NCBI GenBank assembly: GCA_958450365.1
Contig: CAUEEP010000898.1
Coordinates: 248,001-312,000 of the forward strand
DNA from: Mesorhabditis belari
Taxonomy: Eukaryota > Nematoda > Chromadorea > Rhabditida > Rhabditidae
DNA: 64,000 bases
Reading direction: 5' to 3'
Position 1 is the stretch's first letter. Every line of letters begins with the position of its first letter. The position numbers and the translations under genes are program-made. Shown in pieces: positions 11,655 to 22,685 of this stretch. The notes under the pieces are model-generated. The model did not search any database. It worked only from the letters and a program-made list of their open reading frames with translations, and was not told the DNA's origin.

Positions 11655-12742
11655 TTGAAAACAAATTTACACGCCTAGATTGATCAGAACTCTCAAAAAA
11701 TGAATGTTATTGACTTTTTTTTCAGCTCACTCTCTCGTTCACCCGAAAACATTAATATTTTACGCGAATCCGCACATTTTTCTCTATTTCATCATCTACT
11801 AGTTCACTAGTTTTCTTAAAAAAAACCTTGGCTCTTTGAATATATTATTTTTCAGTACATTCAGCTGGATTACTATGCAGCTTCTCTCCACAAAAGGGAT
11901 AAATCTGTTATCCATTCTCCACCATTATCCATTGTCCACCATAAAAATGAAAATTGAAATGTTTTTGCGGATTGCTATTTGCGAAAAACCCTTAATTTAA
12001 TCAAAAAACGGCTATAGTCGGGTAATTGTCGGAATCGAGAAAAAAGATTCTTTTCGATTTGATCTGATTGACGGAAGAAAGGCACACTCAAGGCTTTTCG
12101 ACCCAATCACTCTCAATATTCATTACAAGACTCGTGAATATTCATTACAAGTAATTAGATTACCCATCTAGAATCTCAAAAAGATTCTTCGATGAGAAGT
12201 TGCAACTTTTTTGATAGTGTTGAAGCTTTTGAACAATTAGCATTAGTAATAGTCGAATATCACGCAAGGATTTTGGCCTCAAGAACTAGAAAAGGACTCT
12301 TTCAAGGAACCTTACTCAACTTTACTGTTGAATAAGGATCTCGATGAGAAGCTATAGGTATCTAGGTATCCTCGTGATCAAATAATTAATTGAATAACTT
12401 TGAATCAACAAATCTATTCGATTAAAGGTTAATTAATCAAGATTTGTCTTAATTCATGCGTCAATTAAACAAATTAGTGCATATGGAAATGTAATGAGCT
12501 GAATATCTTTTGGAGGAGGAGCTATATAAGGAGCGCGTTGTTTTTTGCACTAAAAAGTTTTACTTTAACTTTTTCTCAACGCTTCTTCCTATTATTTCGT
12601 TTTCTCTATCTTTCTTTTACTCTTTCTTTTCAATTGAGTAACTTTTATTTGAGATAACAATTGAATAACAACGTTTAGATTTATTTCTGATCCAAAAAAA
12701 ACAGCTGCTGTTTAAAATGCGATTATTTTATTTTAAATAACA
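11655..12742. other. Intergenic; promoter-like TATA near 12523
   Basis: TATATAAG at 12523-12530 is followed by a pyrimidine-rich leader-like stretch, but I find no coding exon attached to it. The rest shows nothing recognisable. Confidence 0.35.
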
Positions 12743-12986
12743 TACACTACTGGAGAATGAAATATCATATTTGAAAAACGATCGTCACTTTCGCGCGTCT
12801 GTAACTCAATTGTCTTTACCGTATTTCTAAATACTAATATTACCATTGTGTAGCCCTTGAAAAGAGCTTTCAGAAAATGTATAACACTAATAGTTTAAAC
12901 TCAAAGACAAGGGAGTTACAGACGCAAAAGTGACGCAAAAGTGACGATCGTTTTTCAAATATCATATTTCATTGTCCAGTACTGTA
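12743..12986. mobile_element. Palindromic MITE, ~244 bp
   Basis: Left CTACTGGAGAATGAAATATC and right GATATTTCATT.TCCAGTACT form inverted ends, continued by the matching inner blocks AAAAACGATCGTCACTTT and AAAGTGACGATCGTTTTT. Confidence 0.8.
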
Positions 12987-13275
12987 CCTGAGTCACTATG
13001 CTAAATTTAAATATTTATCCCACGGATTTTCTCGAATCTAAATCTAAATCCGAAAGAATATCTACAAGAGAAGGGCAACTAACATTAACCATAACCCATT
13101 CGACGCAAAATTTCACTCTTTCCGAATCTGCTTTCTGTTTCTGCTAAGGAGCACTCTGTCAAAAGTTATAAGCTTGCAAAGTTTTGTATAGGATTACAAA
13201 AATCACATCCAGAGCTTATAAGCAGATTTCCCAAAGTCGTTAAGAAGCCGTGGCAGTGGTAGTGCGTTAGAATAC

Positions 13276-13445
13276 AAGGCAAAAGTCCAACTTTGACTCA
13301 AATTTTCTCTATGTTCTTACACTAGAGTATACAAAACAAATTGTGGTTTTCTATAATCAAATTTCATAAGGAACATTTTAAAACCAACCCGAAGTCGATG
13401 TGACAATTAGAAGTCGAGTTCTAGAGTAAAATAGGAAAGTCCCCA
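13276..13445. repeat. Third copy of the dispersed repeat at 6.2-6.5 kb
   Basis: Highly similar to 6345-6520 (shared AATTTTCTCTATGTTCTTAC and CAAATTTCATAAGGA blocks, same ending GAAAGTCCCCAAA). Confidence 0.75.
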
Positions 13446-13980
13446 AACTCCGGAATCCACTTTTCCGGAACTCCGGAACTCCGGAAGCAGCTACCATTCG
13501 AAATGATCGAAGTCATTAAATTTGAATAAGATATTCAATTTAAGAGCTGAATAAAAGAAAGATTTTTTTCTAGTTCGAGTCCGCTATTCGATTTGCAAAG
13601 TTAATTGTTCTCCGTTTCAAATTCAAGTTTATTTTAAATCTTCTCATAAAAATGTTTACTTTTAACTATTAACATGAAGCAGCTATCATTAAAATCCAAA
13701 AGAAACAGAATCCGAGTGAAATTCTGCGTCGAATTTGACCGGTACACGCAGTTGGCCTTTCCTTGTTAGCAAGAATGTTCCTGAGCAAGAAAGAAAGCAA
13801 GAAAAGATGCAGATACTTCACACAAATAAGAAAAAATACCTGCAAATGATGAAAAGTTAAATTTCCATCAAAAGAAATTCGAAGCTAAACAAATTTACAT
13901 AACTATGGTGACGTTTTTGAAGCGCATGCTTTAGAAAAGCGCTTTAGAAAGCGAATTAATCACGAGGAACACATTCTAGG

Positions 13981-14013
13981 TGACAGTTTACAAGTAGTTA
14001 TTGTAAACTGTCA
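13981..14013. repeat. Perfect 13-bp inverted repeat next to telomere-like array
   Basis: TGACAGTTTACAA, a 7-nt loop, then TTGTAAACTGTCA. The array of GCCTAA units starts directly after it. Confidence 0.85.
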
Positions 14014-14014
14014 T

Positions 14015-14213
14015 CTAAGCCTAAGGCTAAGCCTAAGCCTAAGCCTAAGCCTAAGCCTGAGCCTAAGCCTAAGCCTGAGCCTAAGCCTAAGCCTAAGCCT
14101 GAGCCTAAGCCTAAGCCTAAGCCTGAGCCTAAGCCTAAGCCTGAGCCTAAGCCTAAGCCTAAGCCTAAGCCCTAAGCCTAAGCCTAAGCCTAAGCTTAAC
14201 CCCTAAGCCTAAG
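14015..14213. repeat. Interstitial telomeric repeat (GCCTAA)n, about 33 units
   Basis: Tandem GCCTAA with occasional GCCTGA variants and small frameshifts. GCCTAA is the C-rich strand of TTAGGC, the known nematode telomere repeat. The strand runs C-rich on plus. Confidence 0.9.
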
Positions 14214-15149
14214 CAATAACATGACCACCTTAAAGCAAATTTCAGATCCTTCAATTATGGGAATACTATCACTATAGGTGCCTTGCCTTGCCTTGCCTTT
14301 TCATCCTCAATCCATCGATGCTCAATACCCCGTCGCTCAACCCCGTCCCCTCCACGCGTCCCTTCATACCCCTGTGTGTCCCTTTTCCCCTCTCTCTTCA
14401 ACCATCGCTTATTCATCAAGGCCCGCAATTGGAAGAAACGACGGATAAAAGAGAATCCTTTCTTTTCCACATCTATCTCCTCGATGCCATCCACGAGGGG
14501 AATTGTGAAAAGAGCCTCCTTTTTGAGAGCCTTTATACGTTTTTTTTTCTCGCAGATCTCGCATCTCGACACAATTGCCACTTTGCGGGCTTATTCTCTT
14601 CAAAATCTGAAGCAGAATTTTCTTGTTTTATGCGCATTCTTATTAGATTGAAAGCAGACAACTAGCCTAGATTTGCATTAATATTTATAGAGTAGACATC
14701 TCTAAAATCTTTCTTTTGCTTTCTTCAATTCAAATTATGCTGTTAAAGATTGTCAAATTGTTAAAGATTGTTGATAGTTTCAGTTGGACAACTTTGCTCA
14801 TTTATTTGAAAAAAAATAAATGAGCAAAGTCTCGAAGATGCTAGTATCCATCTCTCCAATTCTCTCCAACTAGGCCACTTATCCTTTTCTTACTTTAAAA
14901 CTTTTTCTACAAGAATTCTTATAAAAACGACTCTTCTAGTAATACAATATTTTGAAATTAATTAAAATTTACTTGCAATTTTAAAGATTACCATTGAATT
15001 GCCATTTTAATCTTTTCCAATTCTTTTCCATTCCAATCCAATGCCTTTTCTGATATTTCTCGTTAAAGCGCTTCGCAAAACAAAGCATATTTCAGAGAAA
15101 AAAACCTACACTAATGGTACAATAACTTGAAAATAATTCTCTATCAACA
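14214..15149. other. Intergenic upstream of stomatin
   Basis: Open frames at 14255-14665 overlap on both strands without supporting motifs. A short inverted TTTATTTGAAAA-like repeat lies near 14797-14825. No gene supported. Confidence 0.4.
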
Positions 15150-16761
15150 ATGGTGGAGGATTTGGATCCACCGTCGGCGTTTAGCCCCGTTGGTGGGGGA
15201 AAGGAGAGTTCGGTGCAGAGAATTGGCCGAAGACAGAATCAACAAGTTCTCGATAGTGGACAGTTTTATTGAGAAAACTATGAGATGAAGGCAATAATAT
15301 TGATGCTATATACTGATGCAATAATATTGTAATATTGCCTATAAACAAGAGATTTACAAGCGATCTTCAGTGCAACGTGTTGAGGATTGGCCTTTATGCG
15401 CATGGATTCTTACGATTATAGCCTATATCATCGTCGTTTGTACACTGCCCCTCTCAGCGTGTCTTTTTATCAAGGTATTCTAATTGATCAGTAATTTGAG
15501 AAGATTCTCTGTACATTTCAGCTTTAAACCTGTTAAAATCAAAAACAAATCCTTTTAGGTAGTTCAAGAGTATGAGCGAGCTGTCGTCTTTCGATTGGGT
15601 CGACTTATGCCCGGCGGAGCTAGAGGACCAGGTTAAATCTTAAGAGATCTACAGAGAACCTTAAGAGAATCTAATGAAGACTTTTGAAAATACAGAACTT
15701 GTAGTGTCCTTAAACCCGAATTTCAGGAATTTTCTTCATTATTCCGTGTATAGACTCGTACAAAAAGATCGATCTTCGGGTTGTTTCTTTCGATGTGCCT
15801 CCACAAGAGGTTTGTTGGTTTTGTCTCTCAAAAAAACCCTTCTTAACTCCAATCTTTCAAATCTACAATCTCTCAAGGAAAATCTAGATTCTATCAAAAG
15901 ATTCGGTGACAGTTGCTGTGGATGCTGTAGTATATTTCCGGATATCAAACGCCACAATCAGTGTCACAAATGTTGAAGATGCGAGCAGGTTCGAGAAAAT
16001 ACTAAAAGTAGTTGTAGAGTTTGTAATTCCAGCATTTAATATTTAACAATTTACTAGAATTTAACACGTTCAACAATTCAAACAACAAACAACAACAATT
16101 TTAGATCAACAAAACTGTTAGCTCAGACAACGTTGAGAAACATTCTTGGAACGAGAACTCTCGCCGAGATGCTCTCTGATCGAGAGAATATTTCCCTTCA
16201 AATGCAGGTATGCCTATCTTACTAGCTCAAATCTATAATCTATCTACAATCTCCCATTCAGCTAACACTTGATGAAGCCACAGATCCCTGGGGAGTCAAA
16301 GTGGAACGGGTTGAAGTGAAAGATGTTAGACTGCCAGTGCAATTGCAAAGGGTTATGGCTGCTGAAGCTGAGGCTACACGAGAAGCTGGAGCAAAGGTAA
16401 AAAAAGAAGGAATTAACAACGAAATAGTAGGCTTTTGTTCCTTTTCGTACTTTCGTTTAAAAACATTTGTAACTTTTGCAGGTGATCGCTGCTGAGGGAG
16501 AGCAGAAAGCGTCACGAGCTCTCCGAGAGGCAGCCTCAGTAATTGCTGAGAATCCATGCGCGATTCAACTCCGATATTTGCAAACATTGAACAGCATTAG
16601 GTAAAGATATTTACGCAATGTCGTTGATTGACTATTGTACTTTATTTTATAATTTTTTCAGTGCCGAGAAGAACTCAACAATCATTTTCCCGTTCCCAAT
16701 CGAGCTTCTACAGAATTTCCTCCGTCCATCACCCCCAAAAGTGCCAAGCAAAATGAGCTGA
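15150..16761 (+). CDS. Stomatin (SPFH/Band-7), MEC-2/STO/UNC-1 family
   Basis: Nine exons: 15150-15255, 15371-15474, 15559-15631, 15727-15809, 15888-15988, 16105-16207, 16262-16396, 16482-16600, 16662-16761; 924 nt encodes 307 aa. A short N-terminal tail precedes a hydrophobic hairpin (CAWILTIIAYIIVVCTLPLS), then the SPFH domain: VVQEYERAVVFRLGRL, IDLRVVSFDVPPQE, SKDSVTVAVDAVVYFRIS, and the C-terminal helix (WGVKVERVEVKDVRLP, MAAEAEATREA, AAEGEQKASRALREA). It ends soon after EKNSTIIFPFPIELL. Stomatins of this family are inner-leaflet, cholesterol-binding, oligomeric proteins that modulate channels; MEC-2 regulates the touch channel in C. elegans. Family membership is clear; which C. elegans paralogue it matches is not. 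Intron 1's donor was chosen because it is the only one giving the required phase. Confidence 0.93.
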
Positions 16762-17275
16762 ATCCTCTAAATCAATACTTTCAATACTTTCAATTATTTT
16801 CTCTTTTTTACGCACTTGACTTTACATTTTTACATTTTTGATTGATTTCTTTCGTTTATCAAATATGGTGAATATACTTTTATCACTTTTCAAAAGAACT
16901 GCCCACTTCGTGACCTTGAGATCAATCCACACCCCATCAATGGCAAATTGAAAGGAAGAAGAGAGTAGAAAGATTTTTGATTTTATTGAATCGTGAAGTA
17001 AAATATTACAGCAAAACAATGAAAATGAAAGGAAAATAAGGGAAAATAAAGAAAAACGATTGATAATTTCGATTGTAAGTACAGGGTGCGCCAAAAGTGC
17101 CCGTACTTGTATTTTCTGCATTTTTGGTAATTTTAGATAAAAGATACGATTTTAAAAGTAGGAAATTCGAATTCCTCGCAAAAAACTGATTTAGAAAACG
17201 TTTCTGGTTAATTTATAAGTGCAACGCTATTTAAGACAAGTGATTGAGAAGAGGATCCGCTCAGGGGCGCTTTGG
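16762..17275. other. Spacer with one DD37D-type transposon end
   Basis: At 17082 the sequence CAGGGTGCGCCAAAAGTGCC follows TA, like the left end of the DD37D element at 19884. No matching right end or transposase is visible, so it is a solo terminus or decayed copy. Confidence 0.45.
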
Positions 17276-17536
17276 TTGCACAGTTACAGGGCACAGTTAC
17301 AAGGCACAGTTGCAAGGCACAGTTGCAAGGCACAGTTACAGGGCACAGTTACAGGGCACAGTTAGGGCACAGTTAGAGGGCACAGTTACAGGGTACAGTT
17401 ACAGGGTACAGTTACAGGGCACAGTTATAGGGCACAGTTAGAGGGCACAGTTAGAGGGAACAGTTACAGGGAATAGTTACCGGGAACAGTTACAGGGTAC
17501 AGTTACAGTTCACAGTTACAGGGCACAGTTACAGTT
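17276..17536. repeat. CACAGTTACAGGG minisatellite
   Basis: About 20 copies of a 12-14 bp unit (CACAGTTACAGGG and variants with AAGG, TAGAGGG or AACAGTT). Confidence 0.9.
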
Positions 17537-17715
17537 ATTTCCTTTGATGAAAATTTGTATGGGAAAACCAAGTTCTGTCAGCCAAAACTTTTAGTAAATC
17601 CATCTAGAACTAGTTAAAGTAATGAGGAAACTAGAGCTTTTTCAATGCCCAAACTATCAAGATGTGTCAAAAACTGTCAAAAAGGCCTTCACCAATCTCT
17701 AAAAGGCTTTTCAGT

Positions 17716-17880
17716 AGGGTTTTTCGTTCCTTTTCAGTTTTTCTGTGTCATTCTATTGAAAAATAATTGGTCTTTCTAATGAAATAAACCGTAGTTCAAT
17801 TGGTGCATTTGTTGGCTTTAAACGAAAGTCGGAAAAGGAACGAAAGTAGGAACAGAAAGACTTTCTGGAAAGCCTAATAA
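17716..17880. mobile_element. Small MITE, family E (CTTTCTGGA / TTCGTTCC ends)
   Basis: Left TTTTTCGTTCCTTTTC and right GAAAGACTTTCTGGAAAGCC, with the shared internal block AATTGGTGCATTTGTTG. The same family occurs at 58191-58282 and 59767-60268, and a fragment near 56812-56880. Confidence 0.6.
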
Positions 17881-18308
17881 CATCTAAAAAGTATTTATTC
17901 AATCGTGCGTGGATGAGCAATTCCTCAGCATGTTTTTCTCCTAAAATGATAACACAGCGAATAGATGTTGATGTTCAGGTGAAAAGAGAAAGATAGATAA
18001 GCAAAAAAAGCGATAGAGAGATCCGGACTGCGAAATCTCGTTGGTTTGGGCAATCGGATTGAAAGGCTCAAATTGGACAAACTCTCATTTTCTCCCAATC
18101 CGATTGCGCAAATTGCAAATCGGCAAAGGAGAGACATTGACGAATATCTCGAAAATTTATAAAGATTCTCTTTGGAGTCAGGCATTACTTTAAAAGATTT
18201 GCGCAATCGGATTCTTACCATAATTCCTTTAAAATTGAATTTCTTTTCTAACAGCAAGCTTTCATCTTCATTTTCTATCATTTTCCCATCTTAAACAAAC
18301 ATTTTCAG
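17881..18308. other. Upstream region of Pro/Gly-rich gene
   Basis: A 118-codon minus-strand frame (17925-18281) has no motif and I regard it as chance. An 18-nt block related to CAATCCGATTGCGCAAAT is repeated in inverted and direct form (18045-18120, 18190-18210). Confidence 0.4.
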
Positions 18309-19626
18309 ATGATTAGACCGCTTTCAATAGTGACTTTGGCATTTGTATGTTCGGCAGCGTAAGTTTTAACTTTTTGGCTTTAATTGATTTGATTTCATTC
18401 TTATCTATAGTTAATCAAATCACTAGAAACTAGTAATCGATTTTTAAAGTCACTATTTTTCTCAACAAGCGTATTTCAGTGGCGGCGGCTATGGCTACAA
18501 CTCGTACAGCAAGCCGATCCTTCCACCACCCATGCCCATTAACACCTATGTACCCAAACCTGCCTACATCCCACCCCCAATCATCCCACCTGTGCACACT
18601 TATGCCCCAAAGCCAGCTTATGTCCCACCACCTCCACCAATGCCCCTACCCGAGCCTCTACCAAAACCAGCCTACGTTCCACCACCAATGAATACTTATA
18701 TGCCTAAACCAGCCTACGTGCCGCCACCACCTCCCCTACCTGAGCCCAGACCTGAGCCAATTCCAGTTCCTGTTGTGCACACTTATGTTCCTAAGCCAGC
18801 TTACATTCCACCACCAATGCCTCTACCTGAACCTAAACCAGAGCCAATGCCTCTTCCTCCACCACCAAGTTACAACAAGCCTTCATACGGCGGCTATGGA
18901 GGAGGCGGCTATGGAGGAGGCGGCCATGGAGGAAACGGCTATGGAGGAGGCGGCTATCAAGGAGGCGGCCAAGGAGGAAAGTGAGTGAATGTGAGGTTTT
19001 TTGCTGAAATTTTGATGACCAGAAACTGATGCACTTTCATAAATAAGGAACATAAATAAGAACAAGCTCTTGTTAAAGTATGGGACCAATCGGAGGGCCA
19101 ATGGGGGCAATGAATGAGCCGATGGGTGGACCATTCGGTCCGATGAATGGTCCAATGAATGGTCCAATGAGAGGTCCCGGTGGATTCGGGCCATCAATAA
19201 TAATCAAGGAAAAGATCACTAGGTTCGGAGAGTGTTTTGAAGTGAAGATAAACTAGTCCTGTGTTTGGGGTGTGTGGTGTGGGAATGCAATGGAAATTGC
19301 AAACTTTTTGAAGTGTGATAGCTTGTTTTTCATTTACAAAATCATAATTTCAGCTTCGGACCCTTGAACAACTACCCCCCGATGGGCGGTATGGGCGGTA
19401 TGGGCGGAGGCAGTATGGGCGGTATGGGCGGAGGCAGTATGGGCGGTATGGGCGGAGGCGGTATGGGCGGCATGGGTTTGTTTTCTCAAACAAAACTATA
19501 ATTTCAACTAAACTATTACGTACAATAGACAGTTATTATAGTAGACAGATAGAATACTTTTCAATCTAAAGCAGTTCAAATGAAAATTCAGGTTGAGGTT
19601 ACAATAAAGGTGGATATGGAAAATAG
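18309..19626 (+). CDS. Secreted Pro-rich and Gly-rich repeat protein
   Basis: Five exons: 18309-18358, 18480-18980, 19079-19222, 19354-19475, 19598-19626; 846 nt encodes 281 aa. Exon 1 is a signal peptide (MIRPLSIVTLAFVCSAA). Exon 2 has five to six imperfect HTYVPKPAYIPPP-type repeats with PLPEP spacers, then GGYGGGGYGGGG repeats. Exon 3 has PMNGPMNGP-type Met/Pro/Gly repeats, exon 4 MGGMGGGS repeats, and the end is GYNKGGYGK. The last acceptor is the TTGAG at 19592-19597, since the nearer TTCAG would give an immediate stop. Tyr-rich Pro/Gly repeats suggest a structural extracellular protein (cuticle, eggshell or gland matrix; inference). A polyadenylation signal AATAAA lies near 19686. Confidence 0.82.
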
Positions 19627-19883
19627 AGGACCGTTCTACAAATTTCATTCATTGATTTGCTATATTTTATGTTTTGAATGTGATAAATAAATTTCTCATT
19701 GAAGAGAAATAAAAATTGATTAAATTGGTGCATTGTTTACAATCGCAGAAGTGTTACAATAGCAGGCTGTAACTTGGAAAGGCAAGTTACACAGTTACAC
19801 ACAGGCAAAGTTACACAAAGTCGCCTAGCTACAGAGAAAGTTGCCCATTTGATGTGAGTTTCCAAAAGTAAGTCTTGTTGATA

Positions 19884-20417
19884 CAGGGTGCGTCATAATT
19901 ATTGCAACAAGATACTCAAGGCATTGCACACCAAGAAGTTTCACTGGAAGAAGATTTTTAAACAGAAATAGCTTTATTTAACAGTAACAAAAAAGGAAAC
20001 AAGAGATCATTCGATATGACCGCCTTTTGCCTTGATAACAGCCCTTAATTGGTTCGGATATGCCTCCACTGCGGCCCGAATGTCATCTTGAGGAGTCGCC
20101 TTCCATCCTTTGGTCAAAGACTTCTTCAAGGTCAAAGAGCAGACATTAGCCTCTAAGATTGCCCAAATGGAAAAGTCCATCACATTGAGATCCGGTGAGT
20201 TTGGAGGCCATTCATCCTTGGTGATCACTGAGGGAAAGTTGGCCACACACCAGTCCTGAACCGTCTTCTTCGTGTGAGCGGGAGCTCCATCTTGCATGAA
20301 GGTCCAATTTTAATTGTTATTGGCTTTACACGCCCATGACATCACATTCTTCTTTAAAACTTTGAACGTCTTTGAACGGTCTTTGAACTCTTGTTGCAAT
20401 AATTATGACGCACCCTG
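19884..20417. mobile_element. DD37D Tc1/mariner-type element, internally deleted, 534 bp
   Basis: Ends CAGGGTGCGTCATAATTATT and its reverse complement, with TA duplicated on both sides. It contains the C-terminal third of a transposase on the minus strand. Confidence 0.85.
20007..20297 (-). pseudogene. DD37D transposase, C-terminal fragment
   Basis: 96 codons starting at the second catalytic Asp region (MQDGAPAHT) and running through WPPNSPDLNVMD to a stop. Spacing between the Asp of QDGAPAHT and the Asp of VMD is 37 residues, which defines the DD37D group common in nematodes. The N-terminal DNA-binding domain and first catalytic Asp are missing, so it is not active. Confidence 0.85.
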
Positions 20418-20633
20418 TAGAAACAACCACTCCATTTCTCTAAAATATTTACAAATGCCTTTATTTTTTCATTCTTAAACATCTGAAACGAGAAGAACAC
20501 TCCAAATTGTTTTCTCGTATTCAATAGAGTGATTGAAATACTCAAAAGATAAAGACGCTTGTCAACTTTGGACTAATTGTCTCTTCATGAGTACAATTGT
20601 AATCGTTTAATACCTTGCATTAATATGGATGGA

Positions 20634-20712
20634 GGAATTTCTTTGTGAATGAATGAATCCTCCTTCTTTGTGAATGGATGAATCCTCCTTCTTTGTGAAT
20701 GGATGAATAATA
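20634..20712. repeat. Short tandem repeat, TCCTTCTTTGTGAATGGATGAA
   Basis: Three imperfect copies of a 25-bp unit (CTTTGTGAATGGATGAATCC and adjacent bases). Confidence 0.7.
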
Positions 20713-20924
20713 GGGTCGACTGGTGTTGATGGTCTTAAAGGAGTTTTTGTCTGCATTTCTTCATCTTTCATCAACGGATCTTCCGTATCACTCAATTCTG
20801 ATGAATTGAGTGACACGGAAGGGACATTAATCAATAACTACTCGATGGTTCGTCGAGTAACTTTCCCTCTAGATCTTCTTGATCACCTATCTCGGTTATT
20901 GCACTGCTTTGATTAAATTTCAAG

Positions 20925-21294
20925 AGAACTACAACTTTGTAACAAGTCAAGGCACTAGACTTGCTATCCGACGGATCGGATTGCATCGGATTGCATCGGA
21001 TGATGGTCCGATCCGATGACATCATTGAATCCGCTCCGATCCGATAAAAGCCTCTATCGGGTTGAATCCGATCCAATCCGATCCGACAGAATTTCGATCG
21101 GATAGCAAGTCTACTACGAACAAGCCACTCCAATCCCCGGAGTTCACTTCGGAAACCCCACCTCCATCTCCTGCGTGCAATTCGTTTGCAATGATTGCAT
21201 GGAATGTACGGCTTATGAAATGTTGGGGTAAGATTTACAATTCGAAATTCACGATTTCCATTTATACTTCTATTTCACCAGCCACTACCAATAA
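20925..21294 (+). pseudogene. Cys-rich gene 3' end split by a MITE
   Basis: Coding blocks 20925-20957 and 21114-21227, then a short last exon 21282-21294. Removing the MITE (20958-21111) and one TA joins LQLCNKSRHY to YEQATPIPGVHFGNP in one frame across the insertion. The frame continues with CVQFVCNDCMEC, splices at 21227/21282 and stops after HYQ. The dense Cys pattern C-x4-C-x2-C-x2-C points to a disulfide-rich secreted or Ly6-like product, but I do not recognise a family. Upstream exons were not identified. With the MITE in the exon the gene is probably dead unless the element is spliced out. Confidence 0.6.
20958..21111. mobile_element. 154-bp MITE inserted in a coding exon
   Basis: Ends GACTTGCTATCCGA and TCGGATAGCAAGTC are perfect inverted repeats; the inside is made of repeated ATCCGATCC-type blocks on both strands. 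TA is duplicated at 20956-20957 and 21112-21113. Confidence 0.85.
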
Positions 21295-21359
21295 CCCACA
21301 ATACCCAACCGATACCCACGCGGCTCCGACTCCCAATAAGACATCTTACTTCTTAGAAG

Positions 21360-21510
21360 ACGCAAAGTTTGTGTGTGTGTTTCTGTCCTTTCACTTCATA
21401 ACTCGATTCTCTGTAAATTTGGTCTACTTTTTTTGGGACAATATGCAATCGACTATTGGTTTGGCCTGTCAAATCAGATTTGTGGGGTACTATTACAGTA
21501 TTTACGGTAA
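21360..21510. repeat. Repeat shared with 63.7-63.9 kb, plus a GGGGTACTATTACAG end
   Basis: TTTTTTGGGACAATATG.AATCGACT and flanking sequence match 63730-63840. Directly after comes a GGGGTACTATTACAGTATTT terminus of the element family best seen at 23602-23764 and 40446-41225. Confidence 0.6.
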
Positions 21511-22500
21511 GTTAAACAAAACAAAAATTAGCTTCTTATCTGTTCTCATCGTTCCAATTGGGATCTCAAGGAAGAAGGGAAACGATTCCATAAAAATCTT
21601 CAACAACATGAGATGTTGATTGGTCTCAAAATCACAGAAACTTTATATAAATACAATTCTTTTCAATAAAAATGGCTTATTGCTTAATTGACTTTCAAAA
21701 TCTAATAACAATATGACATTCCATCAATCGCTTGACACATTTGAGGCCGTCCATTAAGAATCATTGAGTAACAATAGTTCTGTGCTGATGGGCCGCAATT
21801 CAAGAAAGAAACAAGACGCAATAATTGTACTATTTTAATGTGGGTTTTAAAGAGTTGTCCCTACCGGATCTTTAGTGCAAATATAAGGACCATTCCGGCT
21901 CAATAAATCAGAAAGAATCAAACAATGGTAGGGATGACAGTCTTTTTGCTCGCATCTCTAGAATTTGAAGATTCGGAATCGCATCTTGAGGCCGTCCATT
22001 AAGAACCATTGAGTAACAATAGTTCTTTTTTTGAAAGTACGGACGCTTTGCAAAAAATGAAATGCTAAAATGAAAAACCTTTTGCGACTACGCGACTGTA
22101 CGAGGGGGGTGGGGTACTATTACAGTATTTACGGTAGCTTGTTTTGCTTTGAAAAGCTTTCCTTTGCGCAAACAAACGTTATAAGTGAGTTTCAAAACTT
22201 CCAATTCCCCTATTTCTTTCCCTTTCCGCAATTGCTTCATCTAATCATAGCTTGTAAAACCTCAATTTTCTCACATGTGTTGAATTTCTTGGAAAGAATT
22301 GAATTCTTTGAAATTACACATGTTTATCTACTGAATTTTTCACTTTTAATTGGTTGAGTTGAAAGTTTTCGATCTTTTAAAAGTTCTCAACTAAAGATTT
22401 ACAGGAATCAAAAATTTTCCCACACAAAACTGAAAAACTCTCGTATGTCTTTCATTTTAAACATGGAAATGGCAAAGAGTCGATCTTCTCGTTCAAAGTT
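21511..22500. other. Repeat-rich intergenic region
   Basis: A second solo terminus GGGGTACTATTACAGTATTT ends near 22136, preceded by GCGACTACGCGACTGTACGA, which also occurs inverted at about 40480-40505. A GAGGCCGTCCATTAAGAA block is repeated at 21742 and 21989. No gene recognised. Confidence 0.5.
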
Positions 22501-22685
22501 TTTGCTTAGGCTTAGGCTTGAAATATTTGAAATATTTGAAAGTTCAACTTTTACATAACTTCTTCAGCTTAGGCTACCAGCTTAGGCTACCAGCTTAGGC
22601 TACCAGCTTAGGCTACCAGCTTAGGCTACCAGCTTAGGCTACCAGCTTAGGCTACCAGCTTAGGCTACCAGCTTAGGCTACTTTC
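22501..22685. repeat. TTAGGC-containing 13-bp minisatellite
   Basis: About nine near-perfect copies of AGCTTAGGCTACC (22566-22685) after two plain TTAGGC units near 22505. The unit contains the telomere hexamer, so it may have arisen from a telomeric seed. Confidence 0.85.

Noticed and set aside
14255..14665. Overlapping frames of 108-125 codons on both strands
   Set aside because: Mutually overlapping in several frames with no recognisable domain or conserved residues; start lies in a CCTTG repeat.
17925..18281. 118-codon minus-strand frame upstream of the Pro/Gly gene
   Set aside because: No motif, signal or splice support, and it overlaps the probable promoter of the plus-strand gene.
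22566..22685. Regular short repeats that look like a CRISPR array
   Set aside because: The 13-bp units are contiguous with no unique spacers, and the genome is eukaryotic. It is a minisatellite.
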